The position numbers and the translations under genes are program-made. The notes under the pieces are model-generated. The model was not told where the DNA came from. It was given only the letters and a program-made list of their open reading frames with translations, and did not search any database. From Serilophus lunatus (Eukaryota > Chordata > Aves > Passeriformes > Eurylaimidae), in assembly GCA_013399895.1 (NCBI GenBank), contig VXBA01003830.1, positions 186,001 through 250,000 on the forward strand: a DNA stretch of 64,000 bases. Reading direction: 5' to 3'. Shown here one piece after another: positions 42,601 to 47,587 of the stretch (its first letter is position 1; the number at the start of each line of letters is the position of its first letter).

Positions 42601-43428
42601 GTGCAATGGATTGTAACCTTTGTGTGGTGAGATGGCAGCTAATGACATTGCCATGTAACAGATTGTTACCCAGAACCTTTGACCACAAGTAGATAAGATC
42701 TGTTGTAAAGATTTTTATGTACCGGTTAACTGGAATCCCTTTTAGAAAGTCAATATTTCGTGCTTTTAAACAAGTCTACTGAATGTAGCTGCAAAAGAAC
42801 TACGAGCCTGTCTGCAATCATTTTCATCATAGAAAATGAAACTACCAATGTGTCATAGTGCTTAGTTACAACATGACTTCTGATTTGCCTCATCTGTGTT
42901 CAGAACTGTTTCAAGATACTTCAAATGCATCCTACCCCCATTAGCTTTTAAAATGTCTCTTGTTTTGACTGGAAATATAGGAAAGAGCTGGTGAACTTCT
43001 GATTCACTGTTAACAATTCTCCAATGGAAAGCACTATGTTGGTGCTGTAGAGTAGAATGAGTTTGTACTTAACAATTCCTCAGTGCCACAGCATCTGTTT
43101 TGAATAACTAATCTATACTATGTTTTATGAAAATAAAGGGATTTTTTTAATTAGTAATATGCAAACTGCAAGGCTTTTTTTAAAAAAACCCAAACAAAAC
43201 AGCAACCAAAAAAAAACCCAAAAGAGGTGTTGCTTCAGAACTTAAAAGGTCCTGTCCAAAAGCTTGGTTGTTTCAAGATGTACACTGTGTGACAGCGGAT
43301 ACTAAACACCAGCATTGTGTTTTCCTCCCACAGGTGACCCCAAAACCTGGCAGAACAAGTCTCTTCCCGGGGATCCAAACTATCTTGTTGGAGCAAACTG
43401 TGTCTCAGTCCTAATTGACCACTTCTAA
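3574..43428 (+). CDS. TJP1: TJP1 (ZO-1) gene, coding span from exon 2 to stop
   Basis: ZO-1 is a MAGUK scaffold at the cytoplasmic face of tight and adherens junctions. It links claudins, JAMs and occludin to actin. Twenty-seven exons joined in phase give 5,283 nt (1,760 residues plus TAA). Order: PDZ1 about 14-101, PDZ2 about 177-255, PDZ3 about 412-493, SH3 about 507-575, guanylate-kinase-like about 601-782, acidic U6 about 795-850, alpha segment 913-996, Pro/Tyr-rich tail to about 1640, ZU5 to the end. The mammalian protein is about 1,750 residues, so only the short first coding exon is missing, upstream of position 1. The kinase P-loop is degenerate (FGPIADVAREK instead of a GxxGxGK form), as known for ZO-1, so no nucleotide kinase activity is expected. 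All introns are GT-AG and there is no frameshift. Identification is from remembered family sequence; no search was run. Confidence 0.97.
3631..8030 (+). other. TJP1: TJP1 intron 2 (4.4 kb)
   Basis: Intron between the two halves of the PDZ1 N-terminal strand. It is AT-rich unique sequence apart from a 5S rRNA-like SINE listed separately. A perfect octamer ATGCAAAT occurs at 7789-7796, just beyond the 5S-like block. No extra exon was recognised. Confidence 0.8.
7586..7745 (+). repeat. 5S rRNA-derived SINE (AmnSINE1/SINE3-like)
   Basis: The block starts GCCTGCAGTCATACT, close to the 5S rRNA start GCCTACGGCCATACC. It continues with a good match to the 5S internal promoter region (GCTAAGCGAGGTCAGGCTGG against GCTAAGCAGGGTCGGGCCTGG, then TATGGGAAACC against GATGGGAGACC). 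A 5S-like 3' end (GGGGATGCTGTGCTT) appears only after an insertion of roughly 35 bases. A 5S head in an intron suggests a SINE of the AmnSINE1 or SINE3 type rather than a working 5S gene. The tail past 7745 was not assigned with certainty. Confidence 0.6.
8031..8155 (+). CDS. TJP1: TJP1 exon 3: PDZ1 carboxylate-binding loop
   Basis: Acceptor TACATTATAG, donor GTAAGT at 8156. The 125 nt give residues 20-60 plus two bases of codon 61. They contain the PDZ1 ligand loop GFGFGIAISGG and the following SIVISDVLKGGPAEG stretch. PDZ1 of ZO-1 binds claudin C-termini. The next intron is only 206 nt. Confidence 0.97.
8362..8464 (+). CDS. TJP1: TJP1 exon 4: PDZ1, second half
   Basis: Acceptor TCATTTAG, donor GTAAGT. 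The 103 nt complete codon 61 (CA plus G) and encode residues 62-95, with the ENDRVAMVNGVSM turn and the helix VEHAFAVQQLRKSGKNAKI, closing PDZ1. The following 1.3 kb intron shows nothing notable. Confidence 0.97.
9781..10060 (+). CDS. TJP1: TJP1 exon 5: PDZ1 end, U1 linker, PDZ2 start
   Basis: Acceptor GGGTTGTAG, donor GTAACT. The 280 nt encode residues 96-188 plus one base. It opens with TIRRMKKIQIPV, the last PDZ1 strand with a basic patch (Met where I recall Lys in mammals). It continues with an acidic SENEDDSYDEE segment, then RS-type phosphorylation-prone text (RDRSASRERSLSPRSDRRS). It ends in TKVTLVKSRKNE, the first PDZ2 strand. The next intron is 589 nt without recognisable features. 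Confidence 0.97.
10650..10753 (+). CDS. TJP1: TJP1 exon 6: PDZ2 ligand loop
   Basis: Acceptor TACATGAAG, donor GTACAG. The 104 nt complete a Glu codon and encode YGLRLASHIFVKEISQDSLA and the rest to residue 223. PDZ2 of ZO-1 forms domain-swapped dimers with ZO-1, ZO-2 or ZO-3 and is a connexin-43 site; that is known of the family rather than read here. Confidence 0.97.
11127..11257 (+). repeat. CR1 LINE fragment, 3' end, sense
   Basis: In the intron between exons 6 and 7. The text CCCCATCCCTGGCAGTGTCCAAGG, followed by TTTGAGCAACTGGTGTAATGG, GGTGTCCCTGCCCATGG and GATCCCTTCCAATCCTGG, matches the end of avian CR1 elements in + orientation. The terminal 8-mer repeats are eroded. The flanking intron (10754-11573) is otherwise unremarkable. 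Confidence 0.85.
11574..11742 (+). CDS. TJP1: TJP1 exon 7: PDZ2, second half
   Basis: Acceptor CTCTCTTCCAG, donor GTGAGT. The 169 nt give residues 224-279 plus one base, from INGTVTENMSLADAKTLIERSKG to SIHSANASERD. This completes PDZ2 and begins the serine-rich linker. The next intron is 358 nt and holds nothing notable. Confidence 0.97.
12101..12245 (+). CDS. TJP1: TJP1 exon 8: Arg/Ser-rich linker
   Basis: Acceptor TATTTAACAG, donor GTGATG. The 145 nt encode residues 280-327 plus two bases: ISEIQSLASDHS, then PRRSRSRSPDQRSEPSDHSR and a QQPSNG end. This is the disordered, phosphorylatable U2 region between PDZ2 and PDZ3. Confidence 0.96.
12246..17186 (+). other. TJP1: TJP1 intron 8 (4.9 kb)
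   Basis: AT-rich unique sequence. An 87-codon open frame at 13779-14042 reads Lys/Glu-rich text after a T run, but has no convincing splice pair. No retroelement was recognised. The intron ends with the T-rich tract TTTTTTTCTAATATAG. Confidence 0.8.
17187..17323 (+). CDS. TJP1: TJP1 exon 9: U2 linker
   Basis: Acceptor CTAATATAG, donor GTAAAA. The 137 nt encode residues 328-373, from LRSREDERVTKPGAVSTPVK to TEKQTPPLP, matching the linker before PDZ3. The 2.1 kb intron that follows shows no gene or repeat I can name. Confidence 0.95.
19380..19485 (+). CDS. TJP1: TJP1 exon 10: linker into PDZ3
   Basis: Acceptor ATTTTAATAG, donor GTAATG. The 106 nt encode residues 374-408: PKPVYAQGGQPDVDLPVSPS and STHEDGML. 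The intron downstream (862 nt) has an imperfect ATGTAGCAT-type tandem stretch at about 19806-19853 and is otherwise plain. Confidence 0.96.
20348..20498 (+). CDS. TJP1: TJP1 exon 11: PDZ3 ligand loop
   Basis: Acceptor AATCCCTAG, donor GTATGT. The 151 nt encode residues 409-459, starting PSMKLVKFRKGDSVGLRLAGG, the PDZ3 binding loop, and ending EEGDQILR. PDZ3 binds JAM-A in the family and forms one unit with SH3-GUK. The exon has more CpGs than its flanks, as expected for coding sequence. The next intron is 528 nt. Confidence 0.97.
21027..21135 (+). CDS. TJP1: TJP1 exon 12: PDZ3, second half
   Basis: Acceptor TTGATACCAG, donor GTAAGT. The 109 nt encode residues 460-495: VNNVDFTNIIREEAVLFLLD and LPKGEEVTILAQKKKD, closing PDZ3. 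The 632-nt intron that follows contains an A/C-rich low-complexity patch at 21329-21372. Confidence 0.97.
21768..21987 (+). CDS. TJP1: TJP1 exon 13: SH3 domain
   Basis: Acceptor TTCTTTTTTCAG, donor GTATGA. The 220 nt encode residues 496-568 and span nearly the whole SH3 domain. The text runs DSFYIRTHFEYEKESPYGLS, the hydrophobic GEVFRVVDTL strand, the GSWLAIRIG strand and the ERGIIPNKN end. In MAGUKs this SH3 packs against the kinase-like domain. The following 412-nt intron contains a short GGT repeat at 22303-22316. Confidence 0.97.
22400..22584 (+). CDS. TJP1: TJP1 exon 14: U5 hinge and start of GUK
   Basis: Acceptor TCATCTTAG, donor GTATGG. The 185 nt encode residues 569-630: AEQLASVQYTLPKTAGG, the basic WRFRGLRSSKRNLRKSREDL hinge (U5) and FPAYERVVLRE. 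The U5 hinge is the mapped calmodulin and regulatory segment between SH3 and GUK in ZO-1. The next intron is only 133 nt. Confidence 0.97.
22718..22813 (+). CDS. TJP1: TJP1 exon 15: GUK with degenerate P-loop
   Basis: Acceptor TTCAATTCTAG, donor GTAAGT. The 96 nt encode residues 631-662, including RPVTIFGPIADVAREKLARE. This occupies the P-loop position of guanylate kinase but lacks the glycine-lysine pattern needed to bind ATP. The 431-nt intron that follows is plain. Confidence 0.97.
23245..23327 (+). CDS. TJP1: TJP1 exon 16: GUK-like domain
   Basis: Acceptor TCTTTACCAG, donor GTAAGT. The 83 nt encode residues 663-690: SEPRDAGTDQRSSGIIRLHT and IKQIIDR. The last residue is Arg where I recall Gln in mammals. 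The 1.0 kb intron that follows has only T-rich patches. Confidence 0.96.
24346..24556 (+). CDS. TJP1: TJP1 exon 17: GUK-like domain core
   Basis: Acceptor TATCACAACAG, donor GTAAGT. The 211 nt encode residues 691-760: DKHALLDVTPNAVDRLNYAQ, the WYPIVVFLNPDS strand and CPESRKSARKLYERAHKLRK. In the family the GUK-like domain contacts the occludin C-terminal coil. The next intron is 533 nt. Confidence 0.97.
25090..25190 (+). CDS. TJP1: TJP1 exon 18: end of GUK-like domain
   Basis: Acceptor TACTTCTAG, donor GTAAGA. The 101 nt encode residues 761-794: TINLNSMNEGWYGALKEAIQ followed by QQQNQLVWVSEGK. This closes the PDZ3-SH3-GUK core. The 1.2 kb intron that follows shows nothing I can name. Confidence 0.97.
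26359..26712 (+). CDS. TJP1: TJP1 exon 19: acidic U6 region
   Basis: Acceptor TTTTGACACAG, donor GTAAGA. The 354 nt (118 codons, phase 0 at both ends) begin ADGATSDDLDLHDDRLSYLS and include DYEDTDTEGGAYTDQELDE. This is the strongly acidic U6 segment that folds back on GUK and limits occludin binding in ZO-1. It ends in a Gln/Pro-rich stretch. Several Ser/Thr/Tyr sit in acidic contexts. The next intron is 409 nt. Confidence 0.97.
27122..27373 (+). CDS. TJP1: TJP1 exon 20: alternatively spliced alpha segment
   Basis: Acceptor ACTTCACAG, donor GTACCT. The 252 nt (84 codons) have phase 0 at both ends, so skipping keeps the frame. The text KAEASPAVPYLSPSPESNPA, then VNLTNVRLEEPT and LRDQEPSSLSPHIDPPK, matches the ZO-1 alpha segment, which is 80 residues in mammals. 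Alpha-plus forms are known to dominate in most epithelia, and alpha-minus forms in endothelium, podocytes and Sertoli cells. The 753-nt intron that follows carries no clear feature. Confidence 0.95.
28127..29026 (+). CDS. TJP1: TJP1 exon 21: long Tyr/Pro-rich tail exon
   Basis: Acceptor CTCTTTAACAG, donor GTAAGT. The 900 nt (300 codons, phase 0 at both ends) form the largest coding exon. It starts VYRKDPYINEEASRQ and is rich in Tyr, Pro, Gln and Arg, with many RYE/YD-type repeats. It contains a PPPPSSQTKPEVLPSNSKPL stretch and ends near RRRSPSLEKMKDPSD. It belongs to the disordered tail that includes the actin-binding region and drives condensation in ZO-1. Minus-strand open frames opposite it are shadows. 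Confidence 0.96.
29361..29455 (+). CDS. TJP1: TJP1 exon 22: tail
   Basis: Acceptor TCCTTTACAG, donor GTAGAT. The 95 nt encode residues 1297-1327 plus two bases: PPELAPKPALTSVSGPKSTS and QSQYEHEKPTY. It is less conserved than its neighbours relative to the mammalian sequence I recall, but in the expected place and phase. Flanking introns (334 and 474 nt) show nothing notable. Confidence 0.93.
29930..30154 (+). CDS. TJP1: TJP1 exon 23: conserved actin-binding tail block
   Basis: Acceptor TCTTGGTTAG, donor GTAAGT. The 225 nt encode residues 1328-1402: APEPQRPQVKPPEDIVRSNH, YDPEEDEEYYRKQLSYFDRR and SFENKP, one of the most conserved pieces of the ZO-1 tail. It ends with two bases (AA) of a Lys codon completed by the G of exon 24, or by the A of the cassette exon at 35158. 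Confidence 0.97.
30419..31275 (-). repeat. CR1 LINE, 5'-truncated, antisense (about 0.85 kb)
   Basis: The block begins ATCATAGAATCGTTTAGG, the reverse complement of a CR1 tail. It then follows the minus-strand CR1 order: CATGTCCACAAGTTACC, GGAATGGCAACTCCATCAC, CTTTTCTCCAGGCTAAACACC, TGCTCCAGACCCTTCAC, ACTTGGCCTTGTTGAACC, then TAGCCTGTCCAGATCCCTCTG and AACTTATTGAGAGGGTGCAG. Open frames inside it on the + strand are not coding. The element is moderately diverged with small indels. Confidence 0.93.
35158..35208 (+). CDS. TJP1: TJP1 candidate in-frame cassette exon (51 nt)
   Basis: A CU-rich tract (TTTTCTTTCATTCTTCTATTG) leads to the acceptor CATCACCTAG, and the donor is GTAAGA. The 51 nt are a multiple of three. 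In the phase left by exon 23 (AA) the segment reads without a stop as FLGSYTSYDYLKRNIKW, then rejoins exon 24 at GKP. Exon 23 also splices to exon 24 in frame without it, so it behaves as an optional insert of 17 residues. ZO-1 is known to have further variable regions (called beta and gamma) in its tail; I cannot tell whether this is one of them. Chance match remains possible. Confidence 0.65.
35971..36146 (+). CDS. TJP1: TJP1 exon 24: tail
   Basis: Acceptor TTTATTTCAACAG, donor GTGAGC. The 176 nt encode residues 1403-1461: GKPTDTDPMDRPVGEKRYEP, then a Pro-rich TTPPPAPSVQYTQPQ stretch and LPAHHKPALSE. It matches the GEKRYEPI block of ZO-1. The next intron is 711 nt and shows nothing notable. 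Confidence 0.95.
36858..37299 (+). CDS. TJP1: TJP1 exon 25: tail before ZU5
   Basis: Acceptor TTTACATTGCAG, donor GTAAGC. The 442 nt encode residues 1462-1608. The conserved blocks are AFYPQKSFPDK-like text (here STFYPQKSFPDK), NGTEQIQKTVTPSYNRFTTK, RPFERKFESPKFNHNLLPNE and KPKYQPNNVNAVPKAIPV. The start (NSVSDPPPPQNK) looks about nine residues shorter than the mammalian version I recall. The 1.3 kb intron that follows is featureless. Confidence 0.96.
38630..38847 (+). CDS. TJP1: TJP1 exon 26: start of ZU5 domain
   Basis: Acceptor CTGTCTCTTCAG, donor GTAACA. The 218 nt encode residues 1609-1681: an acidic LEDEEEEDGHTVVATARGVF, then NSNGGVLSSIETGVSIIIPQ and GAIPEGIEQEIYFKVCRDNS, the N-terminal half of ZU5. 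ZU5 of ZO-1 binds MRCK and is specific to ZO-1 among ZO proteins. The 1.05 kb intron that follows is AT-rich. Confidence 0.97.
39901..40044 (+). CDS. TJP1: TJP1 exon 27: ZU5 core
   Basis: Acceptor TCTTAACTACAG, donor GTATGC. The 144 nt encode residues 1682-1729: ETLLSPLVMCGPHGLKFLKP, VELRLPHCASMTPDGWSFAL and KSSDSSSG. It matches the conserved ZU5 core. Confidence 0.97.
40045..43333 (+). other. TJP1: TJP1 intron 27 (3.3 kb)
   Basis: AT-rich unique sequence without a recognisable exon or retroelement. An A/C-rich low-complexity patch (43174-43224) lies about 110 nt before the last exon. Confidence 0.8.
43334..43428 (+). CDS. TJP1: TJP1 exon 28: ZU5 end and stop codon
   Basis: Acceptor TCCTCCCACAG. 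The coding part of 95 nt gives residues 1730-1760: DPKTWQNKSLPGDPNYLVGA and NCVSVLIDHF, then TAA at 43426-43428. This is the exact ZO-1 C-terminus apart from Ser where I recall Cys in NKCLPGDP of mammals. The exon continues as the 3'UTR. Confidence 0.98.
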
Positions 43429-44526
43429 ATATTAAGTTAGCTGACTGAGTAAATAATGTGAAACTGAGATGGACCTTACATATAAACTGAACCACTCTAT
43501 CAAGTATTAACTGTTCTATAAGTGAAAATGGATCTTAGTGTTTAAGCATCTTGCTTTAACTAACAATGATTTAGCAAGTACACTCTTTGAACCATGGTCA
43601 CAGTACATGCCACAAGCAGGGAGTGTACAGTGGGAACAAGGTGGGGGTTTGGCAGGTTCTGTATGCTTTGGTTTGGTTGTTCTTGTGTGTTCTTTTTTTG
43701 TTTGTTTCTTTTTTATTTTCTTTTTTGTTAAAGGACACTACTAGTATTTTGTTGTTATCTGAAAGTACCAATGAAATTATACACAGAGGAACAAAATCTG
43801 GTTCATACTCCAGTGTCAAAAACATAGATTTTGGCCTGCATTTTTAAGACTGTGTTTTTAACTCACAAGACTACATTTTGGTCTCTAGTTTTTAATGACT
43901 TCTGGTGTACATGTCCAATGAAAATGGCAGTCAACTTGGGGTAGCACAGTTGATGTTTTCCTCTGCTGAGAGGTAATGCAAACACATCTACCTAATGTAT
44001 ATGGAAACATTGTGCTGAGAACAGGGGGAGGGCAAAAGCATGTGGGATGACTATGGTTCAGTTGCCTCTGTGGATTTGTAAATTAACCACATTATTACAG
44101 ACCTATTAACCAGCAGGGATGCCTTACCCTCATGTTTTTAATAGTCTTAGCTCTCATAGTTCTCTGTATTAAGTTTGTATGGCTTTTGTGCTTACCTAGA
44201 TAATATATCATGAGAGACTGGAGTGGGGGGGAACAACAACAAAAAAATTGTGAGTTTGGTATAGAGAAGAGTACTGTTTGTGTTCATCAGCCAGAAGAGA
44301 ACCAGAAGAAAATGATGGTATGTTTTCTGCTATGCATTTGAAAATTTATAGATGTTATAGACCGCCTGTATATAATGCGTGCATACCACTTTTGTTTTTG
44401 GTTTGTAAATTAACTTTTATAAGCTTTACCTTTTTATATATAAATATATATAAAAACAAACAAAGTTTCTTAAGGATATCTTTGTATTCTCATACCTTTT
44501 GAGCCTTGAACTTTGACATCTGCAGC

Positions 44527-44532
44527 AATAAA
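44527..44532 (+). terminator. TJP1: Poly(A) signal AATAAA, proximal
   Basis: Canonical hexamer 1.1 kb after the stop codon, in GCAATAAAGC context. It could give a shorter 3'UTR. Confidence 0.5.
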
Positions 44533-44862
44533 GCAGCATTTCTACAATATACGAACGAGGACATTTTTTAAAAATGCACAAAGTTGTTACCTTTTAAAGT
44601 GCTGCATTTAAAGAATATAACTCGGAATTCTCTACTTTGATTAAATTCTTGAAAAGTATCCCTACTGTAATTTGTCATAAGGATGCTGTACTATGTGCCC
44701 TGAAATGTATTTTTTTACTAATAGACAATTTATTACGGCACAATGGCACTACTACTGTTTAGATAATATACCACTGCATTCTGTTAATGAGTTATTAGCT
44801 ATTCAGGTGTGGCTGATTTTTTTCTCTGCAGTTATTAAAATTACACGTTTCTAAATATACAG

Positions 44863-44888
44863 AATAAAACTGTTTTTAAAATAATAAA
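44863..44888 (+). terminator. TJP1: Two distal poly(A) signals (44863 and 44883)
   Basis: AATAAA occurs at 44863-44868 and again at 44883-44888, followed by GATGATTGTAG and a T/G-containing stretch (TTATTGTTTCTG) suitable as a downstream element. Together they probably mark the main cleavage site near 44905. Confidence 0.65.
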
Positions 44889-44972
44889 GATGATTGTAGT
44901 ACCTTATTGTTTCTGAAATGCATTTATGTGAGCATGACACGATCAATTTTGATTTTATTTTTTCTGTACAAG

Positions 44973-45115
44973 TAGACAACTGGATTCTTCCATATGTTCG
45001 TACTTTTGTGGAGTCAGTTGGAGTTGTCCACAACAGAGCTTCTGAAATTATGAACTCCAGTGTGAATCCATTGGAATTACTCAATCCAAGTAGGAGTGGT
45101 AGACTTACTTCTTGA
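44973..45115 (+). other. Exon-like open segment just past TJP1
   Basis: After a T-rich tract and CTGTACAAG, an open frame reads DNWILPYVRTFVESVGVVHN and continues to NPLELLNPSRSGRLTS before TGA at 45113. The frame looks protein-like, but I do not recognise it. A weak donor (GTAGGA) at 45090 would instead make a 117-nt internal exon. The opposite strand is also open, so coding status is uncertain. Confidence 0.25.
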
Positions 45116-47511
45116 ATTGTTGTTGGTGCTAGTTTACTGTTACACCTGTTCTTCCAAATACTTTGGTAGTTCTAGCACTTAGATTTACCCATAGTCTAGC
45201 TATACAATTTTAAAGATATTCCTATGGAGTCCTGTTGCATGTTTGGAGTATTCTATGGCTAACTAGTAACCTGCTATTATTCTATTAGGGAAAATGAGTT
45301 CTAGAAGATATTTTTAAATAACGCTGGGAAACAGTGCATAACTCTGTTTCCTTTCTGTCCTTCTGCTAATGAATAATTTTTGTTTCTCAGATATGAATTA
45401 CCCCAGAAGATGCAGTCACTAATATCACTACTCCCCCTCATGGCTTATCTCACTCACTAGCAGAGCATGAGACACTGAAAAGTCCTTGAGGTAGGGTAAG
45501 CACTACTTATGAACAACTAAAACATCAGTGTTATCAACATTAATAGAATGAAGTTCAAAACACAGCACAGTATCAGCTACTAAGAAGAAAATCAGGTCTA
45601 TCCCGGCCAAAATGCAGAGCCATGTGACACACTGCAAAAGGAGCCACTGAGTCAGAGTTGAGGCACGCTGGAATTACACTGCATGGTCTATTTGCAGTGG
45701 TGATATTTTTGTTCTGGACAACCCGAGTCTAATGTGCTGTGAAGTCTAACTGTCCTAAGTTGCTTTTACTCTAGTGATCCAGGTAACATCTTTCTGCTCT
45801 TCTGTTTTTTAAAGAGTGTAGGGTTATTCCTTTCTATCAGGAGGGAAAAAAATGACAGCTTTCTTGCTCTGTTGTAGCTTCATAAATGAAGTGAGAGAGC
45901 TGATACTGTTCAAAAATGTGGCAATTCTCTACTGCCATGCAGCCTGTTGAAGAAATTGTCTTTTGCCATCTATCTGCAGGAATGTTTTATCAAAGTGTCT
46001 AATTTAAACCACATGCAGTTTTCCTTCTCAGTAAGTCCCAATGCTTTGGATTAAAACATGGCCATTGAGAATAACTGGGCTAAAATAACACACTGTCTTA
46101 TTTTTAAAATACTAGTGTTTTAGAAGTCTTTACCTTTGCCTTCTTTACATATTTTATGTAGGCTAGGCTCTGCAGGAGGTAAGTTCACCTGCACTTTTTT
46201 AATTCAGTATTGTTCTCTATTAAATGTTTCACGTGAACTTGAAAACCTGCATTTCTTGATGGTTCCTGTTTGTCACAGCAATGCACTGGCCAGCTTTGGC
46301 ACAGTAAATTGTACAGAAGTTTAAAAATGTAAATCTCAATTCTTGTGTTTATTTTTAACAAACACCTTCAGTGCTGGAAACAGACACTCAGTAGGTACAG
46401 AATTACTGTTCTTCTCTCTTATTCAAGTTCTTGGTAAGAATCTTTAATTATTTTTATTTTTTGAGGAAAATTAGCAATAAGTATTCAGTGATACATATAC
46501 GGACAGTTATGCTTGTACAAGCAATTTTCTGATCCTGCCAGCCTGGATTAGGTGAAGCAAATCATCAATATTTGGGGTCTGGTTGAAGATGGTCTGCCAT
46601 AATGTAACCTGGACCAGGTAACAGAAAGCAAAGCCCATAGAGGTTTGAAATTAGATGTTGTTAATCACATCTAAAAAATGTGGGTTTAGTGGCTAATTTG
46701 CTTGAGAAAAACTTTTGAAGAAGCCTCACTAAGTGCTCATGGTGGTCTGGGTGTGTAGGGGCTTCTCTAGCCCCTGGCACCATCCACTGGCAAGCCCAAA
46801 TGAGTGGGTAAGGTTATTTCTTTATTATATCCAAATGAACTGTGCATTATGATCTTGTGAGCAAGCATCTGAGAAGAACTTATTAGAGTATATGAAGCTG
46901 GCTGTTTTTTGCAAATACATGTAGACATTAATGTTATTTCTTGGATTTTTCTGTGAGTGTGAGTACTATGAACTACTCAGCTCTATGCCTGTTGTTGTGA
47001 TGATCATTGCTGTCACTGAATTTGTAAACCAGTTTTGACACAGAGTAAAGGATGTTTTGTTTGGAAGCAGTGAGGTTGTGCTAGTTACCTTAATTAAATT
47101 TGAAACATAGATCACTTCAAATTGCTGTGAAATGGAGACTTAGCACATACAGCTGTCTATCAGGGATTTAAGCAGTAACAGCTCTTACTGTGTAAGAGCT
47201 AGAGAACAGCTCCAAAACAGAGCCTCTGTAATGCTTAATGCAGGAGTGATAAAGGAGACCAAAACTGACCAAAGAGAAATGCTTTTGCATCCTGCTGCGC
47301 AACTAGAATTGCCACCATGTGCCTGGGGAAGAGAGCAGAGCACAATTTTGTGCTTAGATTGACAAGAACAGATTTTAAACCAACTTTGTCAGTAGTTAAT
47401 TCACTGATGCTGATTCTGAAATTGCTCTAATCTGCCCTGTGACAACGTGTATGAAGTTTCCCACTGAAGTTTGTTATGCAGCACTAACTGCCTGTTGCTC
47501 CTTGTCTCCAG

Positions 47512-47587
47512 CATTGACAAAGCGACAGTGGAAGAGTGGAGACAATGCAAAATGTCCAACTGTTCCATCGGCCTGGAGAGGCTGCCA
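47512..47587 (+). other. Exon-like island 1 (76 nt)
   Basis: The acceptor is very good (CTCCTTGTCTCCAG) and the donor is GTAAGG. Two frames are open; one reads IDKATVEEWRQCKMSNCSIG and ends in phase 0 with GLERLP. It contains two CpGs in a CpG-poor setting. The product was not recognised. Confidence 0.3.

Larger units (their letters stand above)
43429..44905 (+). other. TJP1: TJP1 3'UTR
   Basis: Non-coding end of the last exon, about 1.5 kb if the distal poly(A) signal is used. It has a T-rich run at 43680-43735 and an A/T-rich stretch at about 44435-44465 (TATATATAAATATATATAAA), a possible AU-rich element. The 3' boundary is inferred from the last AATAAA. Confidence 0.75.
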
